Below are positions 25,699 through 33,089 of a stretch of 48,085 nucleotides of DNA, piece after piece (the stretch's first letter is position 1; the number at the start of each line of letters is the position of its first letter). Source of the DNA: Deltaproteobacteria bacterium (GTDB lineage: Bacteria; Desulfobacterota; Syntrophia; Syntrophales; JAFGIO01); contig JAFGIO010000069.1 in the NCBI GenBank assembly GCA_016929555.1, positions 1 through 48,085 of the forward strand, read 5' to 3'. Made by a program: the position numbers and the translations under genes. Under the pieces are notes generated by a model. The model did no database searches, was not told where the DNA came from, and was given only the letters and a program-made list of their open reading frames with translations.

Positions 25699-26046
25699 AT
25701 GAGAAAGGTCCTGTACATTCTCTATCAGCCCTACAAATGGCTGGTACTCCTTCCCCTGTTCGTGATCTCGACCGTGTTCTTCATCCTTCTGGGCATGGTC
25801 ATCCTCCTCTTTTTCGACGACAACACCGGCAACAGGATCGCCGGAGGAGGATGGGCAAGATTCAATCGCTTCATCACATCAGCAGGGGTCGATGTCATCG
25901 GCAGGGGCCATGTCAAGGCGGGACAATCCTACGTCGTGGTGACGAACCATCAGAGCCTGTTCGATATATTCGTCCCGTGGGGATATCTCTGGATCACCAC
26001 GAAATGGGTCATGAAGAAGGAACTCCGAGAGATCCCTCCAAAGTGA
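25699..26046 (+). pseudogene. Truncated 1-acyl-sn-glycerol-3-phosphate acyltransferase (PlsC) remnant
   Basis: The N-terminal half is a good PlsC: a membrane anchor (MRKVLYILYQPYK, then about two helices), then VVVTNHQSLFD with the NHx4D catalytic motif, and KWVMKKELREIP. It stops after PPK at 115 residues, where family members run to about 240. The FPEGTRS motif and second half are missing, and the downstream 120 bases do not restore them in any frame. This looks like an internal deletion rather than a point frameshift. It is probably non-functional; a short protein cannot be excluded. Confidence 0.7.
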
Positions 26047-26219
26047 AAAATACCATTCGGGACGCTTTGATCGAACCGCTGCAGGAGGATCGGTCAAGGG
26101 AGGACAGGCGGCACAGGAGGATTTTTGTATAAAATCGATGCAACCGGTTCATGGGAAATGCCTGAACGGTGAACACACCTTTAAGGAATCGACTGCAGGA
26201 AACCGAAGGCGTCCGTTTC

Positions 26220-27500
26220 ATGAAAGAACAGCAGAAACCAAGGCGGAAGCGACGGCCCAGGAACCGAGATCACAGTGACATGATCGCCATCTGCTTGTCG
26301 GACGGCCCCAGGACGGTGGCGGACATCGAGGAGCAGTTCATCGCCTTTCCCCGGAGCTTCGGCCTCTTCATCGAGATCTTCGATCGAGAATCCATCGACC
26401 GCGGCGACCTGACCCGGGACCTGCTGACCGATCTGGAGAAGATGAACGACGCCGGCTTGGTAGAGCGTCAAGGAGAGCGCTACGAACTGACCCCCCTGGG
26501 GTACGAAAAGGCCGCCGGGAAGCTGGCTGGCCTGCGCGAAGCGGGAATGCTCGCGCGAAAGCTCGCAGAACCGGAGATCGTCTCGCGCGTCTCGCTGGGT
26601 GTGCACCTCGGGCTGGCGGCGCTCAAGCTGCCTGCGGGCCTGCTTTCGGGAAGCGTCGGGCTGATCAACGATGCGGCGGACACGCTACTCGACGGGCTCG
26701 CCAGCCTTCTCGTTTATGCCGGATTTCGGTTCAACAAGGAGCGTGCGGTCAACGGGATACTCGTGCTGCTGATGCTGGGCACCGGCGTCTTCACGTGTCA
26801 CGAAGCGATGAAACGCTTCTTCATCCCTGTCCAGCCGGAAGTGGACTGGTTCGCTTTCCTGGCCGCTCTCCTCTCTGCGCTGGTTTGCCTGGCGCTGTGG
26901 GGCTATCAGCGCTACGTCGGTCTGCGCCGCGGCAGCATGGCGCTCATCACGCAATCGGTCGACTCGCGCAACCATGTCATCGTTGCACTCAGCGTTACGG
27001 CTGGTTTGATTGCCGCGCTGCTCCGCTTCAGCCTTTTGGATACGCTGGTGGGACTGGCGGTGGCGATCCTGATCCTAAAGAGCGCGGTTGAACTGGGCGT
27101 CGATACCGTCCGTTCATTGAGGGAAAAAGAGGCGGATTTCTCCCGCTACAGGACGGGACTTACGGAACGTTATGCGAAATTCCGGCGGGCCCAGTTGCGC
27201 GACTGGATGCTTTATCTCGTGAAAAAGGAAGAAGGTCTGTCACAGGCTGCGTTGAGGAAGCGGGCATGTCAGGCTCTCGATTTCAGCGAAATTCCGGCAT
27301 TGCGGGAATTGGGTCTGGACCGGCAGAGTGAGGCCGAAGAACTGGTCGAACAAAGCCTGACCGAATTGTATGAGCGCGGATGGCTCGCGGGGAATGAACG
27401 GCTGAACCTGACCGGCGAGGGGATAGAACGCCTCAGCGGACTGCTCAAAAGAACCCGTGGAGAAAGGCACCGTCTTTCGACCGGGAGCAAGAGGGGGTAA
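26220..27500 (+). CDS. Six-helix CDF-like membrane protein flanked by winged-helix-like segments
   Basis: About 426 residues. Residues 15-110 look like a winged helix (MNDAGLVERQGERYELTPLGYEKAAG). A six-helix core follows, with CDF-type LPAGLLSGSVGLINDAADTLLDG in helix 2 and a helix 5-6 pair of the usual length. The C-terminal end (LTELYERGWLAGNERLNLTGEGIERL) resembles the N-terminal wing pattern. In typical cation diffusion facilitators helix 5 carries H-x3-D; here the corresponding stretch is VDSRNHVIVALSV, so the metal site looks altered, though DTLLD in helix 2 remains. The usual cytoplasmic CDF domain is replaced. It may sense or regulate rather than transport. The start at 26220 is preferred over the track's GTG at 26169, but this is uncertain. 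Confidence 0.7.
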   Translation: MKEQQKPRRKRRPRNRDHSDMIAICLSDGPRTVADIEEQFIAFPRSFGLFIEIFDRESIDRGDLTRDLLTDLEKMNDAGLVERQGERYELTPLGYEKAAGKLAGLREAGMLARKLAEPEIVSRVSLGVHLGLAALKLPAGLLSGSVGLINDAADTLLDGLASLLVYAGFRFNKERAVNGILVLLMLGTGVFTCHEAMKRFFIPVQPEVDWFAFLAALLSALVCLALWGYQRYVGLRRGSMALITQSVDSRNHVIVALSVTAGLIAALLRFSLLDTLVGLAVAILILKSAVELGVDTVRSLREKEADFSRYRTGLTERYAKFRRAQLRDWMLYLVKKEEGLSQAALRKRACQALDFSEIPALRELGLDRQSEAEELVEQSLTELYERGWLAGNERLNLTGEGIERLSGLLKRTRGERHRLSTGSKRG

Positions 27501-27725
27501 ATGGCATTCGTTTTTAAAACAACCTGCGCATTCCGGGGAACCCTCGTCTTCTTGACGCGCAAGAGGATCCTGTTTCTGTTTTTTTTCATCCATCCCTTGG
27601 AACGCTTGGGCCCACCGGCTGAAAACGCTCGACAGCGCTGAACTATATCTCGGGCCGAATCGGTCAAATTCATCGGGTCGGCTTCATGAAAAAAGATCGA
27701 CAAAACCAAGAAGGAGGACAGGACA

Positions 27726-28298
27726 ATGGAAGCCAAGGTTAGAGAAGAATATCGAAGGTTGTCCCGCAGGAAGCTATTGCAGAGAGTTTATGATTTCGGT
27801 TCAGCTTACGAAATAAACTCCTACAGCTGTTCCCAATGTACAGTGGCGGCACTTTACAGAGTTCTCGACATTCCGGAGGCCCTCGTGAAGGCGGCCTGTT
27901 CAAACGCTGCAGGCACCGCCTGGCAACTGGTGGGGACATGCGGTGGACTGGTAGGCGGCATCATGGTTCTCGATTATTTTTACGGCCGTCCTTTCGGACA
28001 TATGTCGGACAAAAAGGTAATCCAAGACCCCAACGTGACCGATCTTCTTTCGTCCCAGAAAATCGCCAGATTGCTTTTCAACAAATATATCGAGGAATAT
28101 GGCACCATAACCTGCGCGGATATTCAACAACAGCTTTACGGCCGGGTATTCTATCTCGAGGATATGCAGGAATTTCAAAAAATGGAAGAGGCCGGCGGTC
28201 ACGCAAACCCCGAAAAAGCACCAAAAATTGTCGGGAATGCGGCCAGATGGACCATGGAAATCCTTCTCGACAAGGGGGCGGTCGTACTCGGCAAATAA
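27726..28298 (+). CDS. C_GCAxxG_C_C family redox protein
   Basis: This protein of 190 residues has the family's cysteine pattern: NSYSCSQCTVAALY, then AACSNAAG, VGTCGGLVGG and, further on, ITCADIQQQLYGR. Such proteins occur mainly in anaerobes and are thought to be redox-active; the reaction is unknown. A strong AGGAGG (27712-27717) lies 8 bases before the ATG. There is no signal peptide. It ends before a convergent enoyl-CoA hydratase gene, with an inverted repeat between them. Confidence 0.85.
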   Translation: MEAKVREEYRRLSRRKLLQRVYDFGSAYEINSYSCSQCTVAALYRVLDIPEALVKAACSNAAGTAWQLVGTCGGLVGGIMVLDYFYGRPFGHMSDKKVIQDPNVTDLLSSQKIARLLFNKYIEEYGTITCADIQQQLYGRVFYLEDMQEFQKMEEAGGHANPEKAPKIVGNAARWTMEILLDKGAVVLGK

Positions 28299-28413
28299 CT
28301 GCATTACCCTGTCCTCGCTCCGCAAAATCGACAGATAGCCCCAATTGCGGCTTCACCGGCGCCTGTCGAGCCGGCATTGAAGGACCTTACCCGTGAGACG
28401 TTCCACGGCGGCT

Positions 28414-28472
28414 CCCCGTTCTGTTGGTACGCCCATTCCACTATCGGCACCTCTTCCACCGTACCAACGGGG
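28414..28472. repeat. Imperfect inverted repeat in convergent intergenic region
   Basis: CCCCGTT-CTGTT-GGTACG (28414-28431) faces CGTACCAACGGGG (28460-28472) across a 28-base loop. The arms pair perfectly except for a 5-base bulge. There is no T-run on either side. It lies between the C_GCAxxG_C_C gene and the convergent enoyl-CoA hydratase, so it may be a bidirectional 3' structure. Confidence 0.6.
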
Positions 28473-28510
28473 TTGGGAAGCGCTTCAAGCCGGCGGGGGT
28501 TCCGCAATCT

Positions 28511-29287
28511 TCAGGTTTTCTTTTCCTTGCGCTGCCGGGCGAGTTTGGCCTGGAGCGCATCGATCCGCTGGTGGTTCTCCTCGGAGCCGATATAGGACCG
28601 GAAGAGCCATTCCTGGATCTTCATCGCCCCATCCAGGTCTTCATTGACAAGCTTGTTGGCCAGGCGCTTTGTCTCTTTCAGACAGGCCCGGTCATGGGTG
28701 GCCATTTCCCTGGCGATGGCCATGACGGATTCCTGCAGTGTGCCATCCGGAAACACCTTGCTGACATAACCCATCTTTTCCGCTTCGTAGGCATCGTAAA
28801 TCCGGCCTGTCAGGGCAACCTCCTTGGCTCGCCCCATGCCGATAATCCTCCACAGGGGGTCCATGATCGGGGTGACGGCAATGACGATTTCGCGCTGGCC
28901 GAAGCGCGCCCGCTCCGAAGCATAGCGGATGTCGCACATCATCGTCAGATCGAATCCACCGGCGATTGCCGGACCCCCAACGGCACAGATCACGGGCTGT
29001 TCGCAAAAGAGGATGGCCCGGTAGGCTCTATGAAAGAGGGCCGTATATTCCTCATTCGAGACCTTTTCCAATTTGCGGATGATATTCAGGTCGAAGCCGG
29101 CGGAAAAATACTTATCGCCGCCCGTTAGAACGATCACGTTGACATCCTGCCTCTTGGCCAGATCGACAAAGACGGTTTCGATCTCTTCCAGCACATCCGG
29201 CGCCAGGGAATTTCCCTTATCTGGCCGGTGAATGGTGACGAGGGCTACCTTGTCCTCGACTTCGAGTTTCAGGTATCGATATTCCAC
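28511..29287 (-). CDS. Enoyl-CoA hydratase/isomerase family protein
   Basis: This crotonase-fold protein has 258 residues. The oxyanion-hole segment KYFSAGFDL is followed by ICAVGGPAIAGGFDLTMMCDIRYA, which contains the typical GG and the acid region. The substrate could be an enoyl-CoA or a 3-hydroxyacyl-CoA in fatty-acid or aromatic degradation; the sequence does not say. The start is GTG at 29287, chosen because GGAGG lies 4 bases upstream. Downstream is the inverted repeat and upstream is nikR, 74 bases away on the same strand. Confidence 0.85.
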   Translation of the reverse strand: MEYRYLKLEVEDKVALVTIHRPDKGNSLAPDVLEEIETVFVDLAKRQDVNVIVLTGGDKYFSAGFDLNIIRKLEKVSNEEYTALFHRAYRAILFCEQPVICAVGGPAIAGGFDLTMMCDIRYASERARFGQREIVIAVTPIMDPLWRIIGMGRAKEVALTGRIYDAYEAEKMGYVSKVFPDGTLQESVMAIAREMATHDRACLKETKRLANKLVNEDLDGAMKIQEWLFRSYIGSEENHQRIDALQAKLARQRKEKKT

Positions 29288-29361
29288 GAATCCTCCCTAT
29301 CGGAAATTACGGGGACCTCTTATCCCGATATCTGACATGACCCGAAGATTGGAAAATCCCT

Positions 29362-29781
29362 TCAAGCCATCTCGGTACCGGTGCTCGACATGCTCAGGAT
29401 GCCGTGCCGAACCCCCTTGAGGGATTTCAGCATGTCGGCAAGCCGCTGCAATCGCGCGGGTTTCCCCTTGACAGCCACGATTTCCAGGCAATTGTCATGG
29501 TCCAGGTGGATATGCTGGGTAGAGATGATGATGTCCTGGAATCCGTGCTGGATATCGGTGATTTTGTTCAGCAGTGCCCGTCCGTGATGGTCATAGACAA
29601 AGGTAATGGCTCCGGCGACCTCGCCATCGCCGGCCTGCCAGGCCTTTTTGACCAGTTCCTGGCGGATGAGATCCCGGAGGGCTTCGGAACGATTGCTGTA
29701 ATTGCGCTGCCGGATCAGGCTGTCGAACTTATCCAGCAGTTCCTTCTCCAGAGAGACGCCAAATCTTGCGAGTTCGGACAT
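29362..29781 (-). CDS. nikR: Nickel-responsive regulator NikR
   Basis: This protein of 139 residues starts with a ribbon-helix-helix DNA-binding domain (RFGVSLEKELLDKFD, NRSEALRDLIR) and ends with an ACT-like metal domain. The metal site shows STQHIHLDHDNCLEIV, with the two His and one Cys of the high-affinity square-planar nickel site. It would repress genes when nickel is plentiful. A NikR box precedes it, so autoregulation is likely. No nickel transporter or nickel enzyme gene is seen nearby. Confidence 0.9.
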   Translation of the reverse strand: MSELARFGVSLEKELLDKFDSLIRQRNYSNRSEALRDLIRQELVKKAWQAGDGEVAGAITFVYDHHGRALLNKITDIQHGFQDIIISTQHIHLDHDNCLEIVAVKGKPARLQRLADMLKSLKGVRHGILSMSSTGTEMA

Positions 29782-29794
29782 GGTCCATCCATTC

Positions 29795-29822
29795 GTATTA
29801 CCTTTTTGCCTGCTCGTAGCAC
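29795..29822 (-). promoter_or_regulatory. Probable NikR operator (autoregulation)
   Basis: GTATTAC-N14-GTAGCAC lies 14 bases before the nikR ATG. It matches the GTGTTAC-N13/14-GTAACAC form described for deltaproteobacterial NikR at 6 of 7 bases in each half. It would sit on or just after the nikR promoter. Confidence 0.6.
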
Positions 29823-29885
29823 GCGAAAAGGATCCCTGTCAACATCATTTAACCCGGATCCGCACGGTTGGGTTTGGAATTCCCG

Positions 29886-30500
29886 TCATGTTCTCTCGGA
29901 AAGATAGGCCTTTGCGAGACTTGTATTGACATGAACGACCCCTTTGTTCATGTTCTTCATGGGGTAATCGTCCGTGATTTCCGGAAGCTGGTCCGCCTCC
30001 GCCTGGGTTCTGACGACGGAACCGGCGGGCACATAGCGGCGATCCGCCACGGTCACCCCCATCAGAATGACGCCCGGTTCGATGACGCACTGCCTGCCGA
30101 CGGCGGATCTGAAAATCAATGATTGCATGCCGACGAAGGTGTCATCGAGAACAACGGCAGGGCCGTGGATCTGGACCTGGTGTGCCAGGGATACCCGGTT
30201 CCCGACATATACGGCATACTTCTGCCCGTCGACGGCGAAAAGGTTTTGCTCCAAGACGTTGCCGTGGCTTTCCGTCTCCAGGGCGTGGATGATCACACCG
30301 TCCTGGACGTTGGAACTGTCGCCGATGAACAGAGGCCGCCCTTCGTCGCCGCGGATGGACGCCATGGGCGCCACCATGACATTGCTGCCGATGATGACAC
30401 TGCCGATCACGGCGGCGAGAGGATGAACATAACTCAAGGGACCGATGACCGGCCAGGAGGCTTCTGCACTGAAATCCGTCACGACATTCTTTTCGATCAT
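29886..30500 (-). CDS. Cam-type gamma carbonic anhydrase family protein
   Basis: This left-handed beta-helix protein has 204 residues. It shows the gamma carbonic anhydrase residues: SIRGDEGRPLFIG (Arg, Asp and Glu corresponding to Arg59, Asp61 and Glu62 of Cam), NVQDGVIIHALE (Gln, Asp, the first zinc His and Glu84-like) and SLAHQVQIH with the other two zinc ligands. The Glu pair is the Cam type rather than the CamH type. It would interconvert CO2 and bicarbonate. A good AAGGAG lies 8 bases before the ATG. There is no signal peptide, so it is cytoplasmic here. Confidence 0.85.
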   Translation of the reverse strand: MIEKNVVTDFSAEASWPVIGPLSYVHPLAAVIGSVIIGSNVMVAPMASIRGDEGRPLFIGDSSNVQDGVIIHALETESHGNVLEQNLFAVDGQKYAVYVGNRVSLAHQVQIHGPAVVLDDTFVGMQSLIFRSAVGRQCVIEPGVILMGVTVADRRYVPAGSVVRTQAEADQLPEITDDYPMKNMNKGVVHVNTSLAKAYLSERT

Positions 30501-30605
30501 GCCATAATCTCCTTCTTATGTTACAGGCGCGCTGCCTGTTCTCCGCTCAGAAGACCCAACCAAACCGTTTCGATAATATCCCCGGACGTCTCTGCGATAA
30601 AGCGC

Positions 30606-31391
30606 TTACCCTTTTGCATCCTTGGCTGCCGTTTCACGCAGGTAGATGAGGCGCAGCCCTTCCAGGGTGAGCATTTCATCGACTTTATCAATGGACTTTG
30701 TTTCCGAGGCAACGATCTTTGCCAGCCCCCCCGTTGCGATCACGAGGGGATTGGATTTCGTTTCCGCTTTCATTCGCTCGACGATACCGTCCACGAGACC
30801 GGCGTAACCGAAGATGATACCCGCCTGCATACCGCTGACGGTATCCTTGGTGACGACGCACTTCGGTCTCGCAAACTCCACCCTCGGGAGCTTGGCAGCC
30901 CGCTGGAAAAGGGCGTCGCTTGAAATCACGATGCCCGGCGAAATGCACCCGCCCAGATATTCCCCCTTTGCGGAAACATAATCGAAGGTTGTCGCCGTTC
31001 CGAAATCGACGATGATGAGTTCCCTCTTGTATTTTTCGAAGGCAGCGACGGCATTGACGATCCGGTCGGCCCCCACCTCGCGGGGGTTGTCGTAGAGGAT
31101 CGGCATCCCCGTCTTGATGCCGGGTCCGACGATGATCGGTTTGATGTTGAAATATTTACGACAGAGGGGTTCCAGGATGTTTAGCATGGGCGGCACGACG
31201 CAGGAGATGATGATGGCCTTGATGGCCCGGGAGCTGATCCTGCTCGATTTGTAAAGTTGATAAATGAGCATGCCGTACTCGTCGACGGTATGGTCCACAA
31301 CCGTCCGCAGACGCCAGTCATGCACCAGTTCGTCCCCGTCATAGACACCGATGACCGTATTCGTATTGCCCACATCTATGACCAGAAGCAT
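30606..31391 (-). CDS. coaX: Type III pantothenate kinase
   Basis: This protein of 261 residues is of the ASKHA kinase type. [15 protein letters not shown] is the phosphate-1 loop, [16 protein letters not shown] is family-typical, and [12 protein letters not shown] is the phosphate-2 segment. It makes 4'-phosphopantothenate for coenzyme A. RBS AAGGAG lies 8 bases before the ATG. It follows birA by 54 bases in the valS-nadC-birA-coaX arrangement. Confidence 0.92.
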   Translation of the reverse strand: MLLVIDVGNTNTVIGVYDGDELVHDWRLRTVVDHTVDEYGMLIYQLYKSSRISSRAIKAIIISCVVPPMLNILEPLCRKYFNIKPIIVGPGIKTGMPILYDNPREVGADRIVNAVAAFEKYKRELIIVDFGTATTFDYVSAKGEYLGGCISPGIVISSDALFQRAAKLPRVEFARPKCVVTKDTVSGMQAGIIFGYAGLVDGIVERMKAETKSNPLVIATGGLAKIVASETKSIDKVDEMLTLEGLRLIYLRETAAKDAKG

Positions 31392-31445
31392 GATTTCACT
31401 CCTTTCTTGGAGCTATTCCCCCCGTATGCCGATGAAGGCGGTCCT

Positions 31446-32237
31446 TTAAGGTTTCTTCACGACGGAAGCATCGCCGGCCAGAATGCGCTTCGTACCGCCC
31501 TTTCCGTCGGACAGAAGCAGCGCCCCGGCTTCATCGATGCCCAGGACGTCGCCCTGCTCGATCTCGCCGCCGAAAACCACCTGAATGGGTTTGCCCAAGA
31601 TATCGGCATAGGCCGTCCAGAGGGTCCTTATAGGCTCGAATCCCTCCGACAGATACCTCCCATACAGCCTGTCCAGATCCTCGTACAGGGCAACGGCCAG
31701 ATCGAGCCTCGAGAGGGGACGGCCGACCTCTTCCCTGAGGGTCGTCGAGATGTCCCGGAAGGCCTCGTCGAGGTCTTCCCTGCGCATGTTGATGTTGATT
31801 CCGATCCCGGCGACGGCGAAATCGACGCGGGAACCGGCCGCCTTCATCTCCGTGAGGATGCCGCAGACCTTCCGACCCTTGATCCGGACGTCGTTGGGCC
31901 ATTTGAGGGTCACACCTCCGCAGTAGCTTGAAAGAACGTCGGCGACGGCGACGCCTGACAGCAGTGTGAGCTGGGCTGCCACCGCCGCCTCGATCGCGGG
32001 CCGCAGCAGGATGGTGGTATAGAGATTGGCCCGGGGCGGCGACTGCCACACCCGGTTCATGCGGCCCTTGCCCTTTGTCTGATGGTCTGCGACGGCCACG
32101 GTTCCCTCAGGTGCGCCTTCGATGCCCAGACGGAAAACGAAATCGTTCGTCGAGGATATCTCATCGAAGAAGTGAACCTCCGCGCCGATCCTCTTTCCCG
32201 CAAGACGCTCCGACAGTGCCGGTCCATTCAAATCCAT
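31446..32237 (-). CDS. birA: Biotin--[acetyl-CoA-carboxylase] ligase (BirA), no DNA-binding domain
   Basis: This protein of 263 residues contains the biotinyl-AMP/catalytic region HFFDEISSTNDFV and KGKGRMNRVWQS (the GRGRxGRxW loop), with KWPNDV further on. The C-terminal part is the SH3-like lid. The N-terminal helix-turn-helix of E. coli BirA is absent, so it acts only as ligase. It attaches biotin to carboxylase carrier domains. Its ATG lies directly after the nadC stop. Confidence 0.92.
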   Translation of the reverse strand: MDLNGPALSERLAGKRIGAEVHFFDEISSTNDFVFRLGIEGAPEGTVAVADHQTKGKGRMNRVWQSPPRANLYTTILLRPAIEAAVAAQLTLLSGVAVADVLSSYCGGVTLKWPNDVRIKGRKVCGILTEMKAAGSRVDFAVAGIGININMRREDLDEAFRDISTTLREEVGRPLSRLDLAVALYEDLDRLYGRYLSEGFEPIRTLWTAYADILGKPIQVVFGGEIEQGDVLGIDEAGALLLSDGKGGTKRILAGDASVVKKP

Positions 32238-33089
32238 TCAATCGAACCTCAGGGAAATGTCCGCAGCGGCGGCGGAATGGGTCAAGGCGCCCACAGATAT
32301 GAAATCCACCCCGGTTTCCGCGATCTGCCTCACGTTCTCAAGGGTCACATTGCCTGAGGCCTCGAGGGGAACCTTGCCCGCCACCTTCGAGACCGCCTCG
32401 CGCATCGCCGGAAGCCCCATATTGTCGAGCATGATGATATCGGCCCCGGCGGCAAGGGCCTGATCGACCTCGTCGATGCTGCGCGCCTCCACCTCGATCT
32501 TGAGGGTATGGGCGATGCCGCTCCGGGCCAGCATTACGGCCCGCTCGATGCCGCCGGCCGCCGCGATGTGATTGTCCTTGATCAGCACGCCGTCGAAGAG
32601 GCCGAACCGATGGTTGAAGCCCCCTCCCGTTCTCACCGCCGCCTTGTCCAGGAGGCGAAGCCCTGGAGCGGTCTTGCGCGTATCGAGAATGCGTGCCGAT
32701 GTCCCTTTCACGGCCTCCACGAAGCGATGCGTGAATGTGGCAATGCCGCACATTCGCTGAAAGAGATTCAAGGCCACCCGCTCCGCCATGAGGATGCTGC
32801 CGAGATTTCCTCCGACTTCGGCAATGATGTCCCCGGGAGCAGCCGCTTCGCCGTCACTCCGAAATCCTCGGAAGGCGATACCGCCGTCCACGTAAAGGAA
32901 GACTTCCCTGAAGACATCGGTGCCGGCGATGACGGTGGCCGATTTGGCATAAGCTGTGGCAATACCCGTTTCGAACCCCTTCAGAATCGACCGGGTCGTC
33001 ACGTCCCCCGCTCCGATGTCTTCATCCAGCGCCCTTTCGATGATTCCGTGAAGCACGCGTTTCTGCAAATGTAGATTTATGGAGTTCAT
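32238..33089 (-). CDS. nadC: Nicotinate-nucleotide pyrophosphorylase (carboxylating)
   Basis: This protein of 283 residues has DTRKTAPGLRLLDK and a GGGFNHRFGLFDGVLIKDNHI segment, the signature of quinolinate phosphoribosyltransferase, and a C-terminal TIM-barrel part with EVEARSIDE and MLDNMG. It makes nicotinate mononucleotide from quinolinate and PRPP in NAD synthesis. The ATG overlaps the valS stop as ATGA, and its own stop abuts birA. Confidence 0.95.
   Translation of the reverse strand: MNSINLHLQKRVLHGIIERALDEDIGAGDVTTRSILKGFETGIATAYAKSATVIAGTDVFREVFLYVDGGIAFRGFRSDGEAAAPGDIIAEVGGNLGSILMAERVALNLFQRMCGIATFTHRFVEAVKGTSARILDTRKTAPGLRLLDKAAVRTGGGFNHRFGLFDGVLIKDNHIAAAGGIERAVMLARSGIAHTLKIEVEARSIDEVDQALAAGADIIMLDNMGLPAMREAVSKVAGKVPLEASGNVTLENVRQIAETGVDFISVGALTHSAAAADISLRFD

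Noticed and set aside
30123-30923. 266-residue plus-strand ORF across gamma carbonic anhydrase and coaX
   Set aside because: It spans two well-supported minus-strand genes and has no motif.
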